52,471 nt of DNA from Candidatus Krumholzibacteriia bacterium. GTDB taxonomy: Bacteria > Krumholzibacteriota > Krumholzibacteriia > LZORAL124-64-63. The stretch's first letter is position 1, and each line of letters starts with the position of its first letter. Below are positions 6,957 to 15,881 of this stretch, one piece after another. The translations under genes were made by a program, and so were the position numbers. The stretch lies in the NCBI GenBank assembly GCA_024762975.1, contig JANTGJ010000008.1, positions 1 through 52,471 on the forward strand, read 5' to 3'. Under the pieces are notes generated by a model. That model saw only the letters and a list, made by a program, of their open reading frames with translations, ran no database searches and was not told where the DNA came from.

Positions 6957-8884
6957 CGCCGCACCTCCTTTCGGTTCGAGTCGTCGGACCACTCGGAAAC
7001 CCAGTCCCGAACGGTGCGCCCGGGAACGCGGCCGCGCAGTTTCGGCATGACACGAGCCATCGCGAACGGAACGATCTGTTCGAGGTCGTCTGGGCGGTCG
7101 TCGCCCAGGAATTGCAGCTCCGCGGCGCAGATCCCGCGCGCCTCGTCTTCGTCCAGTCGCGTGGGAGGATCCTGCTCGCAGTGCCAGAGTCCTTCGGGCA
7201 CGATCTCTCCGGCGATCAGCCGCTGCAACGCGCTGCTCCACCAATCGCCTGCTGCGGCCAGGCTGGCGGGCCGGGCGCAGGAGCGGTCCAGGAGGATTGA
7301 AACCAACAGATTGTGATCGACGGCGGTGCCGGCCTGCTCGGCCAGGGCCTCATACAGATCCCAGGCGCGGTGGCGGCTCAGCCGCTCCGCCAGGTCCTCC
7401 CCGACGCCCCGTTCCTTCAGGAGCGCCTGACGTTCCCAGGTACGCAGGGGCAGCGAGGCGCGAATGCGCTCGATGCGTTCATCGTCCAGCGCGATCGGAG
7501 GCAGGTCGGTATCCGGATACATCCGATCCGCGCCCGGCAAAACCCTTTCGAACCCCGTCGTACCGTCGTCCAGCGCTTGCCGCGTTTCCTGGGGAACTCC
7601 CAACGTCGCTTCGCGCGCACGAATCGCGATCTCCCGGACCGCGGTTTCGGTATCGCGCTTGCGGCCCCAGACCACCAGTACGGGAACATCCTGCTCCACA
7701 TCGCAGGTCTTGGCGACACGGTCCCATTCCCCGCTGGAGAGTGTCGGCACGTCCTGCGTCGAAAGAGCCAGATTGGGCAGATCGTCGATGCAGGCGATCA
7801 CGCGCACACGGTCGCTGAATTCCTTCAGGAACGAAGTGCGGGGCTGGGTCTGGACCTGGAGCAGGCCCTGGAAGCCGGGCAGTGGAATGGCCATCACCGT
7901 CGCACCCTTGTCCACCGCCTTGCGGATGAACTTGCAGCCGGTACCACGCACGATCGGGGTCACGTCGTAGCCCTGCTCGCTGATGTCGTCGGCGGTGATG
8001 CCCCGGGCAATCAATTCGCCGCGGATGCCGACCAGGGTGCGCTGGCGCAGGGCCTCATTGTGGACCAGTCGCGGAATATCGCGCAGGCTGGGTACGCCCT
8101 TGATCTCGATCCGCGTGCCACCGGTGACCGAAACGTTCACATCCTGGCGACCGGCGCCCGAGCCGGTTCGAACCAGTCCACTGATGCGCACCAGGTGGCG
8201 CAGAATCTGACCGACCTGCATCGCCTCCTCGGGCGTTTTCATGTCGGGGTCGGTGACGGTCTCGATCAGGGGCATGCCCAATCGGTCGGTGCGGTAGGTG
8301 CGCACATGACCGATGTCACTGACCTCGCGGCAGCTGTCCTCTTCGAAGCTGATCTGTCGGATATGGATGTTCTTTTCGCCGAACGGGATGTCGCCATCGG
8401 TGCCGACGATGGCAGTCCGCTGAAATCCCGTGGGGATGCTTCCGTCCAGGTACTGCTTGCGCGTGATGTGGACCTCGCCCACGATGTTGCAGCCCAGCAG
8501 CATGGCTATGGCCAGACTGCGGTCGAGGGCCTCATCGTCGACCTCGAACGGGGGGGCGTCGTCCATGTCGTAGGTACAGACGGATTCGTTGTTCAAGAGA
8601 TAGATGATTTCCTTGCGGGTCTTGAACTCCATCAGCGCGGTGCCGTCGTACTCGCCCATCTCCGACAGGGTGGGACGCATGTGGCGCAGCACCTCGGCCT
8701 GGTGGTCGGTCTGGTAGCGGCCGGCCGGGCAACGGCAAAACAGCTTCCGCCGGGTCAGGAGTTGTTGATGCACCTCGAGGCCGACCATGAAGCCCAAGTC
8801 GTCATAGTCCCGGGGGGAGAGCTGTCCGTACAGGGGAAGCGGTTGCAGGAGCCAACGATCGGAAACGGGAACGTACTGTGCCAT
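6953..8884 (-). CDS. gatE: Glutamyl-tRNA(Gln) amidotransferase subunit E (archaeal type)
   Basis: tRNA-binding and transamidation subunit of GatDE. About 643 aa, matching archaeal GatE and much longer than bacterial GatB (about 480 aa). Family blocks seen: MVGLEVHQQL near the N terminus, Cys-rich FCRCPAG, EYDGTALMEFKTRKEI, GSIPTGFQRT, NIHIRQISFEEDSCR, SGAGRQDVNVSV, then an AspRS-type insertion region and a YqeY-like helical tail. ATG 8884 is preferred because GGTGAG sits 5 nt upstream; GTG 8890 is the alternative. It forms a two-gene operon with gatD. No gatCAB genes occur in the window. Confidence 0.93.
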   Translation of the reverse strand: MAQYVPVSDRWLLQPLPLYGQLSPRDYDDLGFMVGLEVHQQLLTRRKLFCRCPAGRYQTDHQAEVLRHMRPTLSEMGEYDGTALMEFKTRKEIIYLLNNESVCTYDMDDAPPFEVDDEALDRSLAIAMLLGCNIVGEVHITRKQYLDGSIPTGFQRTAIVGTDGDIPFGEKNIHIRQISFEEDSCREVSDIGHVRTYRTDRLGMPLIETVTDPDMKTPEEAMQVGQILRHLVRISGLVRTGSGAGRQDVNVSVTGGTRIEIKGVPSLRDIPRLVHNEALRQRTLVGIRGELIARGITADDISEQGYDVTPIVRGTGCKFIRKAVDKGATVMAIPLPGFQGLLQVQTQPRTSFLKEFSDRVRVIACIDDLPNLALSTQDVPTLSSGEWDRVAKTCDVEQDVPVLVVWGRKRDTETAVREIAIRAREATLGVPQETRQALDDGTTGFERVLPGADRMYPDTDLPPIALDDERIERIRASLPLRTWERQALLKERGVGEDLAERLSRHRAWDLYEALAEQAGTAVDHNLLVSILLDRSCARPASLAAAGDWWSSALQRLIAGEIVPEGLWHCEQDPPTRLDEDEARGICAAELQFLGDDRPDDLEQIVPFAMARVMPKLRGRVPGRTVRDWVSEWSDDSNRKEVRR

Positions 8885-9060
8885 ATCCACTCACCAGGGT
8901 TGTAGGCGTAGGTGATGGGTCGACGGGCCTGCGAATGTGGATCCGGCGGCCCAACCTGAGTGTTTCAAGAAGGCAAAAATAGGCGTAGGGAGCCGAAACC
9001 TCCAGCAATTGTTGGAATATCCGGAGTTTGCGAACTGATTGAATCGGCGGCTTTGACCCC

Positions 9061-9089
9061 TTGACGGATGGGGGAGGCCCAACTATCCT
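9061..9089 (+). promoter_or_regulatory. Candidate sigma70-type promoter of rex
   Basis: TTGACG (9061-9066), a 17-nt spacer, then TATCCT (9084-9089). It would give a leader of about 80 nt before the rex GTG. Hexamers and spacing fit; no other support. Confidence 0.45.
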
Positions 9090-9140
9090 GAATGCTAATC
9101 CGGTAACAGCATCTTCCCGTTTTGGGTCAATGGTGTTTAG

Positions 9141-9156
9141 TTGTTAACATTCGCAA
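9141..9156 (+). promoter_or_regulatory. Possible Rex operator in the rex leader
   Basis: TTGTTAACATTCGCAA begins with TTGTTAA, half of the TTGTTAA-N4-TTAACAA type operator known for some Rex proteins. The second half is degenerate. It lies between the candidate promoter and the rex start, where autoregulation would act. Weak evidence from one site only. Confidence 0.3.
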
Positions 9157-9175
9157 GTGCCTTGGAGGCTGGATT

Positions 9176-9844
9176 GTGCGCAAGAACCGCCGAACCTGCG
9201 ATGTGCCCGATGCGACGGTATTGCGCTTGCCGCTGTATCTCGAAAAACTGAAACTTCTGCAGGCGATCGGCGTCGAGGACGTCTCTTCACGCCAACTGGC
9301 CGAGTCGCTCGATATCAAGGCCAGCCAGCTGCGGCACGATTTCCACTACTTTGGTGGATTCAGTCGCCCCGGTCGGCCCTACCATGTGCAGAAACTGGTC
9401 GATGCCCTGGAACAGATTATCGGGATCGCCGAGCCCGTGCCGACAGCCATCGTCGGGGCCGGTCATCTGGGGCAGGCGCTGGCGAACTACCAGAATCTGG
9501 AAATCCAGGGTTTTCCCGTAAAAGGCATCTTCGATACGAATCCGAAATTGATCGGTGTCGAAATGCGGGGGCAGCCGGTACTGGATATGGACGAACTCGA
9601 AGAGGTGGTATCCCGCGAGAAGATCCGGATCGCGATTCTCACCGTTCCGGCGGCTCAGGCCCAGGGCGTATGTGACCGCCTCGTCGAGTCGGGAATTGTC
9701 GGGATCTTCAACTTCGCGCCCACCGATCTGAAGGTGCCGCCGACAGTCGCGGTGCGCAACGAGCGAATGGCTGTCGGAATCATGTCCCTCAGCTTCAAGG
9801 TCAAATGCATCCTGCAGAACATGGATCTGGAAGACCGGATCTGA
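9176..9844 (+). CDS. rex: Redox-sensing transcriptional repressor Rex
   Basis: NADH/NAD+-sensing repressor that leaves DNA when NADH is high, controlling fermentation and respiration genes. 222 aa: N-terminal winged helix (RLPLYLEKLKLLQAIG, VSSRQLAESLDIKASQLRHDF) and a C-terminal Rossmann fold with GAGHLGQAL. The DNA-binding helix reads SQLRHDFHYFGGFSRPGRPY, close to the canonical 'RKDLSYFGxFGxxGxGY' block but with His in place of the usual Ser/Ala. GTG 9176 is chosen for its GGAGG 9 nt upstream; the open frame extends to 9122. A bidirectional terminator separates it from convergent fabH. Confidence 0.93.
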   Translation: MRKNRRTCDVPDATVLRLPLYLEKLKLLQAIGVEDVSSRQLAESLDIKASQLRHDFHYFGGFSRPGRPYHVQKLVDALEQIIGIAEPVPTAIVGAGHLGQALANYQNLEIQGFPVKGIFDTNPKLIGVEMRGQPVLDMDELEEVVSREKIRIAILTVPAAQAQGVCDRLVESGIVGIFNFAPTDLKVPPTVAVRNERMAVGIMSLSFKVKCILQNMDLEDRI

Positions 9845-9865
9845 CCCTCTCCGGATCGGAACGCG

Positions 9866-9897
9866 AAAGCCCGCGGTGCTCCGGTGCCGCGGGCTTT
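9866..9897. terminator. Bidirectional terminator between rex and fabH
   Basis: AAAGCCCGCGG (9866-9876) and CCGCGGGCTTT (9887-9897) form an 11-bp stem with a 10-nt loop. The A-run on one side and T-run on the other suit both convergent transcripts. Confidence 0.8.
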
Positions 9898-9913
9898 GTT
9901 CAGGCCGGAATTC

Positions 9914-10924
9914 CTACCAGCGAATCAGATTGGCGCCCCAGGTAAAACCCGAACCGAAGGCGACGGTTACGACAATGTCGCCATCCCGAAGCCGCCCTTC
10001 GCGTTCGGCCTCGGCCAGGGCGATGGGGATCGTCGCTGCGGTGGTGTTGCCGTACTTGGCTATATTCGAAAACACACGCTCGGGTGATAGCCCCATGCGA
10101 GCGCCAACCGCGTCGGTGATCCGCTGATTGGCCTGATGGGGGACGAGCAGGTCGATGTCCCCGGTGGCCATACCGCCTTGGGCCAGCACTTCATTGATGG
10201 CTTCACAGAACCGCCGCGTAGCGTGCTTGAATACCAGCTTGCCGTCCATTCGCGGATAGTGCCGCTTCTGTTGCAGCATTTCGGGGGTGATCCGGTCGCT
10301 CCGATTCCCTACCGGAGCCTCGCAATACAGGTCGCGAGCATACCTCCCCTGGCTGTGCAGCGCGGAAGCGAGGATTCCACTTTCGGAGTCACTCTTCTGG
10401 ACAATGACCGCCCCGGCGCCATCACCGAACAGCACGGCCATGTCCCGGCCCTGGTCCGAGACATCCAGTGCCGTGGACTGGATTTCGCCGCCGATGACCA
10501 GCACGGTTTCGGCGATCCCGGCCTGGATGAATCCGTCGGCCGCGGCCAAGGCATAGACGAAACCGGTGCACTGGTTGCGGATGTCCATCGCCCCGGCCGT
10601 CTGCAGACCGAGCAGGTCTTCCACGAAAACGCCGTTGCCGGGGAAGAAGAGGTCCGGATTCAACGTGGCATAGAGTACCAGGTCGACAGCCTCGGGCTCG
10701 ATCCCGGCTGCGGCGAGGGCCTCGCGCGCTGCCTGGGCTCCCATTTCCGCTCCCGTCTGCAGGGTCCACCCCTCGGCATTGGTCTCAAGCCAGCGCCGTT
10801 CCCGGATTCCACTGCGTTCGGTGATCCACTCGTCCGAAGTATCGATGCGACGCGACAGATCGTCGTTGGTCACCACGAAAGGGGGTACATACATACCGGT
10901 ACCGATGATCCTGGATCGGGTCAT
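9914..10924 (-). CDS. fabH: Beta-ketoacyl-ACP synthase III (FabH)
   Basis: Starts fatty acid synthesis by condensing an acyl-CoA with malonyl-ACP. 336 aa, normal family length. The catalytic triad is present: Cys119 in RNQCTGFVYAL, His in VPHQANQRI and Asn in IAKYGNTTAATIP; the C-terminal GSGFTWGANLIRW is typical. Start ATG 10924 with CAGGAG 7 nt upstream. It is not next to plsX, fabD or acpP, so it may be a secondary KAS III or a dispersed housekeeping copy. The SPOR-domain gene lies upstream on the same strand 23 nt away, so they could be co-transcribed. Confidence 0.95.
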   Translation of the reverse strand: MTRSRIIGTGMYVPPFVVTNDDLSRRIDTSDEWITERSGIRERRWLETNAEGWTLQTGAEMGAQAAREALAAAGIEPEAVDLVLYATLNPDLFFPGNGVFVEDLLGLQTAGAMDIRNQCTGFVYALAAADGFIQAGIAETVLVIGGEIQSTALDVSDQGRDMAVLFGDGAGAVIVQKSDSESGILASALHSQGRYARDLYCEAPVGNRSDRITPEMLQQKRHYPRMDGKLVFKHATRRFCEAINEVLAQGGMATGDIDLLVPHQANQRITDAVGARMGLSPERVFSNIAKYGNTTAATIPIALAEAEREGRLRDGDIVVTVAFGSGFTWGANLIRW

Positions 10925-10947
10925 TGATAACTCCTGTCAGGTTGTTG

Positions 10948-11667
10948 CTAGCGGTGTACCGGGATCGCACCCGGTACCTGTTTCCGGTTCTGGTCGATGA
11001 ACTGTTGAGCCTGTTGCCGCGAAGGAAACCAGGTGATCCAAACGCGGAAGACCATCTCGCCGGAGGAGTTGTTCCCGGCCCGGACCAGCGGCTGCCAGCC
11101 GAGTGCCGTGAGTCGTTCGACCTCTTGGTCGGCATTGTTGGCATTCCCGAAAGAGCCGACCTGTACGGCATAGCCTCCGCTGGTGGTGGGCTTGATCTGC
11201 TCGATCGGCGGAGCGGCGGGTTGGGGCCGGGGCTTCGCGGCCGGCTTCTTCTCGACCGCCTTCTCCACTACGACCGCTGCTGCAGGAGAGTCCGTTTCCG
11301 GCGCCGTTGATTCAATCGTCGCATTCTTCCCGGTTGGCTCAGCGACCGCGCCCGTGTTTTCGGGGGTCTCCGGCGTCAGTTGCGGGGTCATCCGGTCGAT
11401 GTCCACATCGCCCGAGCTGGGGCCTGTGGCGCCGGTCGAACCCGCCAAAGCCGGCCCCCCCGAAACCACGGTGTGGCGCTCGCCCAGACCGGTGGGCGCG
11501 GAATCACCCGACGGCCAGTACAGCCACGCCGCGCCGGCGATGATCAGGACACCGGCCACGATCATGATTCGCGGTATCCCCTGGCCTCGACCATTGCGAC
11601 CGGCCCGCTTGCGTGTACTCTTGCCGTCCTTCATCAGGCCACGCTTCGAGTTCTTCGTGCTGTCCAT
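10948..11667 (-). CDS. SPOR-domain membrane protein
   Basis: 239 aa. A short, very basic cytoplasmic N terminus (about residues 1-28, many Lys/Arg) precedes one transmembrane helix (about 30-50, RIMIVAGVLIIAGAAWLYW), a long Pro/Thr/Ala-rich linker (about 55-155) and a C-terminal SPOR domain of about 75 residues (GGYAVQVGSFGNANNADQEVERLTALGW). SPOR domains bind denuded glycan strands of septal peptidoglycan; the layout resembles FtsN and similar division proteins. Start ATG 11667 follows GGAAGGAGCG. The link to division is by domain only. Confidence 0.85.
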   Translation of the reverse strand: MDSTKNSKRGLMKDGKSTRKRAGRNGRGQGIPRIMIVAGVLIIAGAAWLYWPSGDSAPTGLGERHTVVSGGPALAGSTGATGPSSGDVDIDRMTPQLTPETPENTGAVAEPTGKNATIESTAPETDSPAAAVVVEKAVEKKPAAKPRPQPAAPPIEQIKPTTSGGYAVQVGSFGNANNADQEVERLTALGWQPLVRAGNNSSGEMVFRVWITWFPSRQQAQQFIDQNRKQVPGAIPVHR

Positions 11668-11699
11668 GCTCTGGTCGCTCCTTCCGGGTGGATGTCCAA

Positions 11700-13187
11700 T
11701 CACCCGTTCGGTGTTTCTTCGGCCCGCCGCTCCTCGGTGCCGCGATCGGGGTCGATGTCGGGAAAAATCAAGCTGAAGGCCCACGTCGCCACCAGGGAGA
11801 CGAAATAGCCCGGAATCATCTCGTACAACAGGCCCTTCAGGAAGGGAATGTTGTACCATGCCACGACTACCACGGTTCCGGACAGGAAGCCGGCCAGGAT
11901 GCCCGCTCGACTGGTTCGGCGCCAGTGCAATGAAAGCATCAACGGCGGACCAAAGGCCGCGCCCAGTCCCGCCCAAGCATAGAGTACCATGTTGTAGACG
12001 AAATCGTCTGCCTTCCAGGCCAGCAGGAATCCGACCACGCCGACTCCCAGTGTCGCCCAGCGTCCCAGCGCCACCAACGTTTTCTGGGGCGCATCGGGCC
12101 GGATCAGACGCCGGTAGATATCCTCACTGATGGCGCTGGCCGAGGCCAGGAGCTGACTGTCGGCGGTGGACATCATCGCTGCGATCGCTCCGCAGATCAT
12201 CAGGACGGCCAGGCTCTCGGGGAGGAAGGTGCGGGCCATCAGGGGCATCAACTGCTCCTGGTCGGCAATCTGCTTGCCAACGCCCATGGCCTCGGGTCCA
12301 AACCAGGCCAGCCCCGTCACGCCGATCAGGATCGCGCCGAAAAACGCGATCAGCGCCCAGCCGACTGCGATGCGGCGCCCGGCTTTCACGTCGTCATCCG
12401 AACGCATGGCCATGAAACGCAGTACCAGATGCGGCTGCCCCATATAGCCCAGTCCAATGGCCAGGCTACCCAGGACTCCGCTGATCGCCGCCCACCGGGT
12501 TTCGCCCGGCGCCCAGTGCAGATACGATCCGCCCAAGGCGGCCAGCTTCGCCGTCAGGACTCCCGGACCCCCCATCTCCGTCAACACCGCCAGCGGCAAC
12601 ACCGCCAACGTGAACAACATGATGATACCCTGGATCAGATCCGTCCAGCAGACTGCCAGCAATCCGCCCGCCGCGGTGTAGAAGAGCACCAGCACCGCAC
12701 CGATCAACATCCCCTGGACCTGGGAGATCTCGAGGTAGAAGTTGAGCACTTTTCCGGCGGCCAGGAATTGCGCGGCGACATAGAACGTGAAGAAGAACAG
12801 GATGATCACGGTCGCGGTGATGCGCAGGGCATGTCCGTGATCCCCGTGCCGGGCTTCGAAGTAGTCGGCCAGCGTCAGTGCTTCGTGACGCAGGGTTTCG
12901 CGCCGCAGCGCCCGGGCAATCGTGAACCACGAGAATGCGATGCCGCTGCAGCAGCCGACGCCCACCCAGACCGATCCTGCGCCGGTGGCGAAGGCCAACC
13001 CCGGCAACCCGATCAACAACCAGGCCGATTCGCCGCTGGCGCGCTCGCTGAAGGCAGCCACCCAGGGGCCCAGTTTGCGGTCGGCCAGGAGGTAGTCATC
13101 CAGTGTACGGTTGCGGCGCGCGGCCAGAAGGCCCACGCCCAGAATGGCGACACTGTAGATGATCAGTCCGATGACCAGTGGATTCAA
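11700..13187 (-). CDS. Sodium/solute symporter, PutP-like (SSS family)
   Basis: Inner membrane Na+-coupled transporter, probably for proline by similarity to PutP; other substrates are possible. About 495 aa with about 13 hydrophobic segments. Family blocks: DDYLLADRKLGPWVAAFSERASGESAW-like stretch (with the Ser-Gly region of the Na+ site), TLADYFEARHG, and GAIAAMMSTADSQLLASASAISEDIYR. I choose TTG 13187, giving MNPLVIGLIIYSV, because GGAG lies 6 nt upstream and the length fits; the open frame runs further upstream without membrane character. Divergent from the HAD phosphatase gene. Confidence 0.88.
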   Translation of the reverse strand: MNPLVIGLIIYSVAILGVGLLAARRNRTLDDYLLADRKLGPWVAAFSERASGESAWLLIGLPGLAFATGAGSVWVGVGCCSGIAFSWFTIARALRRETLRHEALTLADYFEARHGDHGHALRITATVIILFFFTFYVAAQFLAAGKVLNFYLEISQVQGMLIGAVLVLFYTAAGGLLAVCWTDLIQGIIMLFTLAVLPLAVLTEMGGPGVLTAKLAALGGSYLHWAPGETRWAAISGVLGSLAIGLGYMGQPHLVLRFMAMRSDDDVKAGRRIAVGWALIAFFGAILIGVTGLAWFGPEAMGVGKQIADQEQLMPLMARTFLPESLAVLMICGAIAAMMSTADSQLLASASAISEDIYRRLIRPDAPQKTLVALGRWATLGVGVVGFLLAWKADDFVYNMVLYAWAGLGAAFGPPLMLSLHWRRTSRAGILAGFLSGTVVVVAWYNIPFLKGLLYEMIPGYFVSLVATWAFSLIFPDIDPDRGTEERRAEETPNG

Positions 13188-13356
13188 ACGTACTCCGTCC
13201 CGGGTGATCCGCCTCCGGCGGCCCCTCATATCAGTGATGGGCGATTGTATCGCATCGTCGTGCGCGGAACAACGGGCAACCCGTGACGGCTCCCGGCTTC
13301 TGCACCTTGTCAGTCCGGGGCGCGGCGCGTATTCTGGCCGTACCAACGGAGGTATC

Positions 13357-14073
13357 ATGGGAAACGCCAAGTACAAGGGCCGCCGGGTCGACGCCTTCAT
13401 CTTCGATCTCGACGGCACACTGGTCGACTCGGGCCGCGACATTGCCATCTCGGCCAATTTCGTGCGGGTCCATTTCGGGATGCCCGGGTTGCCGGAGGAA
13501 ACGATTCGCGGCTATGTGGGTGACGGAGTGGTCCATCTGCTGTCCCGAGCGCTGGGCCACGACGTGCACACCGGTCTGACCGGTCAGGCAGGACTGCCGG
13601 TGACGCCCGAACGGCTGGACGAGGGGCTGGGCGTTTTCGCGGATCATTATAGGCGCCACCTGTTGGACCATACGCGCCGCTATCCCGATACCCTGGAAGT
13701 GCTGCGGCGATTTCACCGATTTCCGCTGTTCGTGGCGACGAACAAGCCGCGTGCGTTTACCGACCTGATCCTGTCCGGACTGCATCTGGACGGAGCTTTC
13801 GCGCGGGTGGTGGCCGGCGACGAAGCACCGGTTCGCAAACCGGATCCTTCGCATCTGGCGGCCTGCCTGGAGGGCCGCTCGTTGGATCCGGCACGCGTCG
13901 CGGTGGTCGGCGACAGTCCGAACGATATTCGTGCCGCCCAGGCCTGGGGCGCGATCTCCGTGGGATGTACCTACGGGTTGGTGCCTCCCGGTGTCGTGCG
14001 TTCCGCCGAACCGGATCTCGTGATCGACACCATCGCCGAATTGGCCGATCTCTTTCCCTCCCGCTACGACTGA
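13357..14073 (+). CDS. gph: HAD hydrolase, phosphoglycolate phosphatase-like
   Basis: 238 aa haloacid dehalogenase-superfamily phosphatase. Motif I is FIFDLDGTLVDSG (nucleophile Asp), motif II FVATNKP, motif III Lys in RKPDPS, motif IV VVGDSPNDIRAA. The helical cap between motifs I and II fits Gph, which detoxifies 2-phosphoglycolate, but substrate assignment within this family is uncertain. ATG 13357 has CGGAGGT 7 nt upstream; the upstream open frame is ignored. The YgfK-like gene starts 14 nt after its stop, so the two are likely one operon. Confidence 0.88.
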   Translation: MGNAKYKGRRVDAFIFDLDGTLVDSGRDIAISANFVRVHFGMPGLPEETIRGYVGDGVVHLLSRALGHDVHTGLTGQAGLPVTPERLDEGLGVFADHYRRHLLDHTRRYPDTLEVLRRFHRFPLFVATNKPRAFTDLILSGLHLDGAFARVVAGDEAPVRKPDPSHLAACLEGRSLDPARVAVVGDSPNDIRAAQAWGAISVGCTYGLVPPGVVRSAEPDLVIDTIAELADLFPSRYD

Positions 14074-14087
14074 AGAAGGGACTCGTC

Positions 14088-15839
14088 ATGTCGCGTGTGC
14101 ATTCGCCCCTGGTACCGTGGACCCTGCCGCAATTGCTGTGCCGGATCGCCGGGGAGTGGGACCGACGTCGCGAAATCTTTTCGTTGCCCGAGCGCCGATT
14201 CTTCCGCAGCCCCGAAGGCGTCGATCTGTCCTGTGAAATCGGTGGAAGGCGCGCGGCCACACCGATCGGGCCGGCGGCGGGCCCGCACACCCAACTGGCG
14301 CAGAATATGGCCCTGGCCTGGTTGGCCGGTGCGCGCAGCTTCGAATTGAAAACGGTGCAGATCCTGGACGAGCTGGAGATCGCTCGTCCCTGCATCGATA
14401 TGGAGAATGTGGGATACAACGTCGAGTGGAGTCAGGAACTGCGCCTGGAGGAATCGCTCGAGGAGTATGCCAAGACGGCGTTGCTGCTGGCGATCCTGCG
14501 GCGATGGGAGCCACTACGGGACGCACTGGGCGGAGGCGAGGACTTCGGCGATCACGTGCTGGAGCTGTCCGTCGGCTACGACCTGAAGGGCGTGCAGTCC
14601 CAACGCATGCGCGAGTTCCTGTACGGGATCCGGCACGCGGACGAGGTACTCGACCGGTTGCGTCGCGATCTGCCGGCGCCGTTCACCGCGCTGGCTGATG
14701 CACCGGTCGATGCACAACTGGTCCGGATGACGAACCTGAGTACTTTCCATGGCTGCCCTCCCGAAGAGATCGAGGGCATCGTCCGGCATCTGATGACCGA
14801 GCACGAACTGGATGTGACGGTGAAGTTGAATCCGACCCTGCTGGGGCTGGAGACCGTACGCGGCATCCTGCACGACCGGCTCGGATACACGGAGGTGCGA
14901 TTGGTGCCCGAGGCTTTCGCGGCGGATCTGAAATTCGAACGCGCGCTGGAGATGATCGACCGTCTGGATTCCTTTGCACAGCTGAACGGACGCCGCTTTG
15001 GAATCAAGCTGACCAATACCCTGGTGGTGGCGAACGAACGCGGGATTCTTCCCGAGGTGCGGATGTATCTCTCCGGTGCGCCGCTGCATGTACTGGCCGT
15101 GACGCTCGCCGACCGTCTGCACGAAGCCCTGCCAGGGAAGCTGGCCCTGGGCGCCGGCGTAGGGCGCGTCCCGGTCGCCTTCAGCGCGGGGGTCGACAAG
15201 AACAATGTCGCCGACGCGGTGGCCCTGGGACTGGAGCCGGTCACCATCTGCAGCGACTTGTTGAAGCCGGGCGGTTACGGGCGGTTGACCGGCGCGCTGA
15301 AGCAGCTGGTCCGGGACATGGGCGCCCGGGGAGTCTCGGACCTTGCCGGGTTGCGACGGGCCGCGGGTGAGGCCTCGGTATCGGACTACGCCCGGCGCCT
15401 GGCCGGGGAAGCCGGGGCGCAGCCCTACACTCGTTCCGCCACGAAGAAGGCACTGCGCCGGGTGGACAACGACCTGCAGCGCTTCGATTGCGTGGCCTGC
15501 AATAATTGCGTCTCGGTCTGCCCGAACAATGCCTTCCTGGCAGTGCCGACTCCGGCCGGCTGGGGTCTGGAGGCTCGTGCCCAGTATGTGGTTCTGGCGG
15601 ATTGGTGCAACGACTGCGGGAACTGCACAACTTTCTGTCCCGAGCGTGGAGCTCCGCAGCGTACCAAGCCGCGGGTGCATCTGCAGCCCGAGGCGTGGCG
15701 CGCCGACCCGGCGGCCGAGTGGTTGTTGCTGCCCGATGAGATGAACGGCTGGGAAGTGCAGGCGGCCGCGGGAGTGGGGCCGCAGGATACGGAACTGGTT
15801 ACTCGAATCGTGGCCGAGGGTTGGCCCTGGCGGAACTAG
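14088..15839 (+). CDS. YgfK-like iron-sulfur oxidoreductase, short form without NAD(P)H module
   Basis: 583 aa. The N-terminal about 450 residues resemble the dihydroorotate dehydrogenase-type barrel of YgfK (the putative selenate reductase subunit): PIGPAAGPHTQLAQNMALAW, SFELKTVQ, MENVGYNVEWSQELRLEESLEEYAK, NLSTFHGCPPEEIEGI. The C terminus has two 4Fe-4S sets: CVACNNCVSVCP (about 468-479) and CNDCGNCTTFCP (about 506-517). Full-length YgfK is about 1,000 aa and continues into a GltD-like FAD/NAD(P)H domain, absent here, so an external electron donor is implied. E. coli YgfK lies among genes for selenium-dependent molybdenum hydroxylases; here no such enzymes are adjacent. ATG 14088 is chosen by conserved start; weak upstream GAAGAAGG supports it. 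Confidence 0.82.
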   Translation: MSRVHSPLVPWTLPQLLCRIAGEWDRRREIFSLPERRFFRSPEGVDLSCEIGGRRAATPIGPAAGPHTQLAQNMALAWLAGARSFELKTVQILDELEIARPCIDMENVGYNVEWSQELRLEESLEEYAKTALLLAILRRWEPLRDALGGGEDFGDHVLELSVGYDLKGVQSQRMREFLYGIRHADEVLDRLRRDLPAPFTALADAPVDAQLVRMTNLSTFHGCPPEEIEGIVRHLMTEHELDVTVKLNPTLLGLETVRGILHDRLGYTEVRLVPEAFAADLKFERALEMIDRLDSFAQLNGRRFGIKLTNTLVVANERGILPEVRMYLSGAPLHVLAVTLADRLHEALPGKLALGAGVGRVPVAFSAGVDKNNVADAVALGLEPVTICSDLLKPGGYGRLTGALKQLVRDMGARGVSDLAGLRRAAGEASVSDYARRLAGEAGAQPYTRSATKKALRRVDNDLQRFDCVACNNCVSVCPNNAFLAVPTPAGWGLEARAQYVVLADWCNDCGNCTTFCPERGAPQRTKPRVHLQPEAWRADPAAEWLLLPDEMNGWEVQAAAGVGPQDTELVTRIVAEGWPWRN

Positions 15840-15881
15840 CGGGCCGTTGACCTTACCACCGCGTCCGCGGGATCCCGGAAC

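Noticed and set aside
5559-7316. 585-aa open frame on the + strand opposite gatD/gatE
   Set aside because: Antisense shadow of two conserved genes; the translation is a His/Asp/Val-rich artefact without motifs, and GC-rich coding strands often leave the opposite strand open.
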